Assembly (NCBI GenBank): GCA_012934845.2
Contig: WNNJ02002500.1
Location: forward strand, 1 to 64,000
Origin: Pomphorhynchus laevis
Taxonomy: Eukaryota > Acanthocephala > Palaeacanthocephala > Echinorhynchida > Pomphorhynchidae
Reading direction: 5' to 3'
Length of the DNA: 64,000 nucleotides
In this document: positions 12,801 through 21,800 of the stretch, one piece after another
How the letters are laid out: each line of letters starts with the position of its first letter
Position numbering within the stretch: position 1 is the first letter of the stretch
Notes under the pieces: generated by a model
The model's input: the letters and a program-made list of their open reading frames with translations, nothing else
Database searches by the model: none
What the model was told of the DNA's origin: nothing
Translations under genes and position numbers: made by a program

Positions 12801-15800
12801 GAATTGGAAATGAGAGTTTGACCTAATGTAATTCCTACCTGTATTCGCAAGCTACCGCATTCCTATCGACTAGCTATAAAGGTCGAATATACATTCCCAC
12901 TCCAACAAAACTAAAGATCCTATCTAAAATGCTACACCTTTCTAATCTCTCTGTTTCCGCCAGACAGCCCTTCGAATGAATACTGGAGAACTAGATATGG
13001 GTTCCAGCTGGGGAAGGACAGGGGTAGCATTGCTCACCTTAACCCTTCTCAGTCTTCTTTTTGGAAGATATTCAAGAAGAACAAGTCTGTTGGAAGGATA
13101 GAGCATTTGGCTGGATTGGGACTATTGGCCTTAATAGAGTTTTAGAGAGGTCGCTATTCCTACATAATTATGGAGGCACTCAATCATCCTATTCAATCCC
13201 GCCTTGGTGTTACTTCAGGAGTAGGGACTTATCTGTTACAGATATCCTTAACTCCTGGGGACCACTTCTGGGCACCTCCAAATCCCACGCGCCACTCTCC
13301 ACTCGTGTCTGTCAGCTTTTGACAGACAGTCAGAGAGAAAGGTCGGCATCACAATGCTATTAGCCTCCACGTCCGATATTGCTGGCATAAATATTAGCCG
13401 ACGTGTGTTTTTTACCTAAAAAGAGATTAATCACTTGTCCTAAAGATCTGCGGCCCATATCGATTCAAAACGCCCTCATATCCATCTACGAGAAAGCGCT
13501 TGCGCGTAGAATCCGCGTTTATTTATGTAGGCGTAATTTGATCCCACCGAGTTTTCATGGGTTTGTCAAAGGACGCTCGGTCCATTCAGCAATTGGTGAA
13601 GTGCATCAGTTTTGTCAGGATAATAGTCATCAGCTTGCTGTGGCTATTTTTCTTGATTTTTCAGCTGCATTTGACCGGATCTTCATTCCCTTCGTTATCT
13701 CCTCTCTCAGGTCCCTCGGGTTGCCTGCGAGAATTGTTAACAGGGTGGAGATATTGTTGTAAATCAAGCGATTCTACTATGAAGACGATCCTGATACGCG
13801 TCAGTTCTACCCTATTACGGGTGTACCTCAAGGATCTTTACTTTCTCCTATCTTATATCTTGCTGCATCCATTGTGCTATTCAAGAATTTTAAACGTGAT
13901 CAACATCTAGTGGTATATGCTGATGATACCACAACCTTGTTCTCTAGACGCATGTGCAAAGATGTAATCTCTGACATCAGCCGTTTCTTTTTAAGATTAA
14001 AAGATATGTTACCCATATTCAATCTTATTTTAAATTCCTCTAAATCGCAGGTGGTAGTTTTTCATGGCGTTCCTGCGACAAAGAAAAAATCAAAGAGACT
14101 AGCACTCTCTGCTCTATCTTCCATATTGACTAATCAACCACTCCCTACCTTCACAAGTCGAGTAAAATACCTGGGGTTCACAGTTACGGTGAGCTGGTCG
14201 GCGAAAGCTGACCTGGATAGACTCATACGTATCCTGAAGAGAACTAGATGGACCCTGAAACGTGCTCAGCATCTGTCGTTAATTGTGAAAACCAAGTGCG
14301 CCTTTGGGGTACTTGGGCTATCTCGGGATTAGTCTTCTTTTCTAGAAGACGTCCCCAAGCAAAGACTGAGGTTTCTCAAGCTCCTCATATCGCGATTACC
14401 GAGCATAGTCCGTCTTGATTGGATTCTTTGGGTCTGTGAAGATTGCAATCAGAACTAGAGTCCGACAGAACCACCCGGGGTGTAAGACCCTGGGTGGTTC
14501 AGTCAGAGAGCGGCGGGTGGAATTGACTTGAGGGCTTAGATCCCGCTGGAAATGAGGTCGTGATACATGAAGACATCAATTTTTCGACTGGATGACTTTA
14601 GATTCTTGTTTATCTGCATGTTCTATTTAAAAAAACTTTTTAGTGGTTATATAGAAAGACTGTTAGATTTTAAGAAAATCTTTAATTTAATTTAATATCA
14701 AATTGCAACAGCGTTCGGACGATCAAAAGATTTTGAAATCATGCAAACAATGCAAGAAATTACTCGCAGTCTCCAGTTTTTTAACGATCTCCTCTAAACC
14801 AGGTATTTCCTCGACTCATGGATGTGAGGTAAGTGCTGCTTTGTGTTCCAACTCACCAATTGATCAAAAAAATTCTCCCAGTTCCTAAAGTTTCTAATTT
14901 GGTGTGCATTAAACTGCTTGCTCCTATTGATAGGATCAACTTATTCAATACTTTCCTTAGGAATTTTGCGATACAGCACAAAAATAGAATGATATGTAAC
15001 GTTAGAAAATACTAAGAGACAGAGATTAAAATCTATTTTTATTCGGCTAATATTGCTCGGGCGTATATCGATTTATTTAAAAGCAATTACTCAGATCTGG
15101 AGAAATTTTCTTCAGACCGATACAAGCCTCAGTCAAAGTCAATAATATTCCGACATTTTTGTCAAAGGATGATATTTCCTCCTTGGAAATGGAATATAAT
15201 ATTGCTAACCTGAGATTTATCAATTTTAAGAAAGGGCATCAAATTCCTGTTGTTTTTGTCAGACCCTGTTGACGATGCAATGTGGCTTGCTAACTCTAAA
15301 TGCAACCCCTTTATGGGACACAACCTGAAATTCACTTTACTTGACTTAGATTCTCTAACCTACCCCCACTTCAATACATGCCACCAGTGAAAACTCTGGG
15401 CTTCGAGTTATGACCTCCAGTCTACTTGCGGGGTTTGCGGTTCATTCGGTAGTCATGTGAAGTGACTACCGTGTTTTCGAAAATGTAAATTATTTAAAGC
15501 ATATCAAAATAGACATAAAGTTAAAACGGCTGAAACTAGAGGTTTTGCCAAGGTTTGTGAATCATCTGTTACGGATCAGGCCAATAGTATCAGGATGGTG
15601 GGCAAAGAAATTTTTAGGTATGCTGACAATAAAATCCAGGCTTCTTTGGCTCTAATGGAGAGCCTGGTTAGGAATATGGTATCCAATCTAGTCGAATCTC
15701 TAAACCCTTCTCTTGTGAAGACTAATACTCCGACCAAAGCTAACAATAAACGTAAGCCTCCCGGTTCGAATAAGATAACTGGTTCTGCAAGATCCATCGT

Positions 15801-18800
15801 AGCTATTAAACTTGTCAAGAAAGACTCGATTTGGGATGTTGCTAATTCCGAATGCTTTGAGAGAAATAAAGACTTTGCCTGTGGGCAAACTATATCCGGC
15901 CAGGAGAGATTCACAAAAACCGTGACCTCCTGGACCGTATTTTAGGTAGCGGCTACGACATGTTACTAGGTAACCTTAACGACAAAACTGATCGTTGGAT
16001 TAATGCAGCACTTCGCAGAGCTAGGACGACTATCTTATACATAAACTACCAAACCTCACCTTTTATTGCTCTACAACAAAACTCTCTCCCCGATATTTTA
16101 CTACTACATAGGACGTGGTTGTTAAAACCCGTCTACACCGAGACCCTATTCGCTGGCGGCTGGAGGAAGATACGTTGCTTAGAAGGATGTTTCAATTTGT
16201 TCCTATCAGAGTGGCCTTCTTTCAGGCAGCTATCCAACTCTTCCCTAGAATATGAAATAAGAGTTTGACCGAATTTAATTCCTACCTCTTTTCGCAAGCT
16301 AGGGGGATCTTTTCGACTACCTATAGAGGTCGCATTTACAATCCCACTCCAACAAAACTCAATGTTTTAGCAAAAATAATACACCTTCCCAATCTCTCTG
16401 TTTCCTTCAAGCAGGTTCTCTTGAATGAATACTCGAGTTCTAGATAAAGGATCCAGCTGAGTAGGGACAGGACGAGTATTGCTCGTCTTAATCCTGTTCA
16501 GGCTTCCTTCTGGAAGATATTCAAGAAGGAGGAGTTTGTCTGTTGGCGGGAGAGAGGATCGGGTTGAATTGGTAGCGTAGGCATTGATAGAGTTTTGGAG
16601 GATTCACTAGCCCTACATAATTATGGAGCCACGCTTTCTCCCTAACCATCCCGCCTTGGGGTGACTTTATGACAAGGAAGTCACTAAATAATGCATATAT
16701 CAAGTGGTTAATATTTTACTCAAGTTCTTTAAAAACGGAATTGTGATTTTAAATATCGTTAATTATTGAATTTCCAAGTCATCATTTGTTCGAGAAGATA
16801 CTTCGAATAGTTTTCAAGTACTTTTAAAAAATACTCGTTTTGAAAGACACACAAATAATAAAAAACCGAAAATATTTTAATTTGATTATTCTGCCAAATT
16901 TTGCATGTATGATGACTTGATCCGTTCAATAGTAACTGACAGTTTTTTATCTTTGATTCAAATAAATACAATTTATAACTTTTCTATTTTAAATTTTGTT
17001 GATATAAATTTGATTTCCTCTTTTGACATAACCTTCCAATTCATCAAAATCAGCAAAAACCCATCATATATCGTTTATATTCGGAATATTTATACGATTG
17101 AACGCAAATGTCATACCTCAAAAATTATAAATTTTAAAATTAAATTTATTGCTTGATTTGTTATAAAACATTTTTTACTATTTAATCGTAGGATTAAAGA
17201 ATTCACACGAGGATAATTGATGAAGCCCACCAAATGATGATACTCGCTCGTGTATGCAATTATTCATTCTATTTAATATTTATTTATTAATTAAAATACT
17301 TAATAAAATAGTTAATTTTATTCATTAGGTTAATTCCAAAGAATGAAGATTTTATTCAAATATAAAAATCCATCGTTATATATACGAGTTCGGCATATGA
17401 AAGGGATAAACCTAATGCACAAGTGGAAATGCTTTTTTTACAAACTGTATCGTTTGTTTTTACAGAAAGGCAGCAGAGGAAAATTTCAGCAGATAATTAA
17501 AGGACCGAAACACGAAAGGTAGGCGTAGTCTCACTGCTGATGAGGTCCACCTACGCTGATTGTAGTGTACAGTGCTGCATATAGGATTAAAGAATTCACA
17601 CGAGGATAATTGATGAAGCCGACCAAATGATGATACTCGCTCGTGTATGCAATTGTTCATTATTTAATCGTATCCTTTATTTTATAAAATTTTTATTTTA
17701 TATTAAGTTAAATGCTCATTTATTAATGCGGTGTTATTCACTGGATATTATTTCAGCTCATTCTTAATTTAGACGTGAAAATGTTTCGAGTATATTCGAT
17801 TACTGTAATGTATTACTTTGATTCATTAGAAAATCAAATCATTCTATAATGATTTTCTAAAATATACATTCTCTAATGTATATTTTTAATGACAAAAGCT
17901 TTATGTCCTTGTTTCTATTTTGTCTTTCGTGATACTGCAATTGCAAGTGATTCAATTAAAAATTAGAAAAAATCCATCAGGTCTCGTTCTTATTCAGAAA
18001 TATACGATTGAACGTAATTTTCAAATGCAAAAATTATAAATATTAAGAGCAAAAACTTACAAATTCATGCACCTACATGAAAAAACAGCAGTAAATATAT
18101 TGCATTTAGAAAACATCAGATATCTTTTATTAAACAAACTTTATCTTATATTTTGTATTAAAAAAATATCGACGGATATCGTTTTAATTCAATGTTGTCA
18201 TGAATGCGTTATTAAACAGTAAATCACTTAATTAGAAACAAATCATTTTTTTCTACTGCAATAATAAGATAAAAATTTTTTAATTCAAAAGTTTTGCAAA
18301 AGTAGCAAACATTACGGTATTCTTTGATATTTTAATTTGTCGTGATTTCCATATCCATCATGTTTATTACTTGTTCATAATTCAAATCCGCTATTAATAT
18401 AAAATCTATTATAATTTATTTATATTTTTATGTTGTACGTTTCGACGGGTACTCTCATCATCGTCAAGTACATCAACAAAACCTGTTTATTATTAAAATA
18501 AAATTTTAATTTTATTATTAAAATTATATATAAATTTGTGAACTTTATGTTCACAAATATATATATGTTTGTTCAATTCAGATACCTCAAGTGGATATTG
18601 TTTTCCATTGATTCTGTGTTCGGACCCATTATTATTATTATGACCCCAATGAAAATGAAATTGGTCGATTATATAAGGCGTCTCCTTCTCGCCATCATCA
18701 ATTAAAATATTTCTCGATAGAGATTTAATCATAACTAAATTATCGTAAAGCCAAATTAGAAGAAATACACAATAACAGAAAACCTAAAAAGTTAATTGCA

Positions 18801-21800
18801 AGGATAATAAGCGCAAACTGAATTTAAGCATGACAGGCAGCCTAAACGCCACAAATAGCGGGAAATACTGTAAAAATATTTGTTTTACTCAGAGTACAGT
18901 CAATCACAATCTTAAAGAGAAGGACTAGATTTTTACCTTCTCGCAATCTTAAAGATTTTACAAATATTTGTAAACTTTGATCAGATAAGAGATAAATATT
19001 TTAAGATTTCTATATTTTTTAAGAACATATACATTTTAAGAACACGCTAAATTAGAATTAAATTAAAAAACGCTTAATATTTTTGTTAACGAGTTACACT
19101 TTGACTTTATCTACATTGGTATTTTATTTGAAGGTATCTTGTTTTTTTTTATTATTTCGATCATAAGAGATTCTTGCTTTTATTCGTCTTACGAATTTCG
19201 TATTTGTATTAGACTAACAAATATCTTTCTATCCTGTTATTTTTATAAAAGCCTTTAACAAATTGATTTAATATTGTGTATATTAAATCAATTGTGTATA
19301 TTAATTCAATATTGTCCATATATAGTTCAATTTTCTTTGTGAAATTGGCTAATTTTCTAAAATAATCTTGGTATTTACGTTCGATATTATCCAGTATATT
19401 TATCCAATATTTTAAATAGTTAAAAATGATCCATTATTGATAAATAATTATTGGAGCTGGATCAAAGAAAAGAGGAAAATTTTTGATATTTCGCTAATTT
19501 CTGTAAGCATCTGTAAGGTAATTTTCTGAAGATGCTAGCAAAAGTTATCGAAATATCAAAAAAAAATACTATTTTCTTTGATCCAGCTCCAATAATTATT
19601 TATTTATCCAATATTTATGCAATTTATTTTTGCGCAAAATTATTTTACTGAAATATTTTTAAAATTTCATTTTAGATTAATATATCAATATATCATTAAT
19701 ATATCAATGAAGATAATAGCAAACAATTATTAGTTATTAAATTAGTCAATTTGATGATTATCTAATATTTACAATTATTTGATAGTTATTAATTAATTTA
19801 ATTATTTTATAATTAATAAAATAGTTTATCATTATCATCTATTATCTTGTAATAAAATCATCTAATTTTCTACTACAAATAATCTCTTAGGCTCGATATA
19901 TTTATGAAGAATTTAATCGCATTAAAACATGAATATTTAAGTGAGATTATACGTTCAAACAAATTTAAATTTTTTTTTTTAATTTTTAAAAATCTCAAAT
20001 TTCATTTTAATTAAAAATAAATTAAAAGATTTCAACAGCATATTTTACCTCGCCTGTAATGTGAACTTTATATTACAATTAAAATGTATTTACTGATATT
20101 ACTAGTCTCCAGCGTCAGTTTAAATAATATATAATAGATAATACACACTCTGTCAATGTGATATAATCTGAAGATTCTTCACTTCGATATAATTTAGAAT
20201 TCTAGCTGTTGTGTATGATTAAATATGTTATTAATAATTAATAACATATTAAATTAATTCAACAGATTAACTGCGCCATTATTGAATTATTTAGGTGCAA
20301 ATTATTTTTATTCGATTTCATATTTAAATATTGCCAAATGATCAAATTAAAATACATATGACTTCGTTTAATCATCAATGCAATCTATGGGAGGTAGCAA
20401 ATTATTTTTAAAAATTTACATGTTATATCGTAGATAAATCAGTGAATAATTACCTGTATCACCGTTATTCAAGATTACATATTGGCCTAAATAAAAAATA
20501 ATTAGCCATTTTATATTTTGTCTATTATACCTGGGTTTTCATTTATCGCGATAGTTGGAAGTATGCTTATACTAACATTGCTAGTATCTATATTGATTGG
20601 AGATTGTTGACTACCATTACAGTAGAAATAATCTTCTTTCCATTCGTCAATATGTCCATAATCCCATGCTTGAACTAGGCTTACTGCAAAGCATTGTTTT
20701 GTAATTAAATTTAATTTTTATTAAGACGGTAATTATGTTAATCATAATTAAGAATGTAATTTTATAATTTAAATTATAATTATGATTTAATCATAATTTA
20801 AATCATTCTTTATTGTAAATTTTAACACTCCATTAAAAGTATCACTGTTTTACATTTATAAAGAAAACAATTAAAAACAAAGATAATATAAATTACACAT
20901 TGAATAAAAACGGAACAAGTCAAACTGAATTAAATAAATTATTATTTAATTTAACAAGAATTTACTTAATTTGTAAAATACAAATTAATTCTAACGTATT
21001 AATTCCATGACTTTGGAGATCATACTGAATCAAAACGAGTATTATTACTCGAACTACACGATATATTCAAGTAAATATGTATATCGATTAAATTATTAAT
21101 TAGTAATTAATATTAATTAATTAGTAATCAATTAATATTATGAATATTTAATCATACTTTTAAATGTGATTAAAAGTATGTATTGGGCAAACCGGAAACG
21201 AAATAGTCGTTAATGCTATCCTTGCTTTACTGCGCGATAGCCGTGCTTAAGTTCATTCAACATGTTAATACGTAAATTAATTTCCCCATCTAACATCACA
21301 AGAATTTCAGCTCACAGATGCAATGCTGAATTAAAAACATTCATTGCAAGTGGCAACATGAAAAACAGTGATCCGGCTAGCTGATGATAAACATAGGGTA
21401 GGTATCTTATAGATCGTTAGAATACGATCCCCTACCGAAAATAATATACAGAAATGTATTCCTACACTACTTGAGCAGTCAGCCTAGTTGATGAAGCGTT
21501 GAATCGCGATACAGACTCCTGAGTCCCATCAGCATCAATGTACGGAGAAATCAGATAATAAGGGTCGATACGGTAAATGTAAGTATGGGTCAGCAGCTAA
21601 TGAGACCCACCCAAGCTTATTAGTAACGTCCTGCTGTATCAATATTAGGAACAATACCTGTGAGGATAATGTCGTTAGGATAATACTCTCCAAATTCACG
21701 CTATTAAATTTTCTATAACCATTGACTATTAATTGTGAGATCCAATGGCTATACATTAAATCAAATCTATCCAATAAATTTATCATTTACATCAAACAAT

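Larger units (their letters stand above)
10733..14689 (+). mobile_element. I/Jockey-type LINE, tandem copy 2
   Basis: Begins directly at the 3' end of copy 1 with the family's 5' sequence (ATACATATCAAATTGCGAAA) and ends near 14689 in an A/T-rich tail (AAAATCTTTAATTTAATTTA). Same order of parts as copy 1 but more mutated. Lies in carbonic anhydrase intron 4. Confidence 0.82.

Noticed and set aside
18400-18500. Alternative carbonic anhydrase exon 5 directly after exon 4
   Set aside because: The frame after the AAACAG acceptor reads VLLMYLTMMRVPVETY and stops; the distant exon at 4861-4769 matches the family and carries the third zinc His.
21510-21540. Minus-strand CTGATGGGACTC as a further hammerhead core
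   Set aside because: The core would need two changes and no GAAA or flush stems accompany it.
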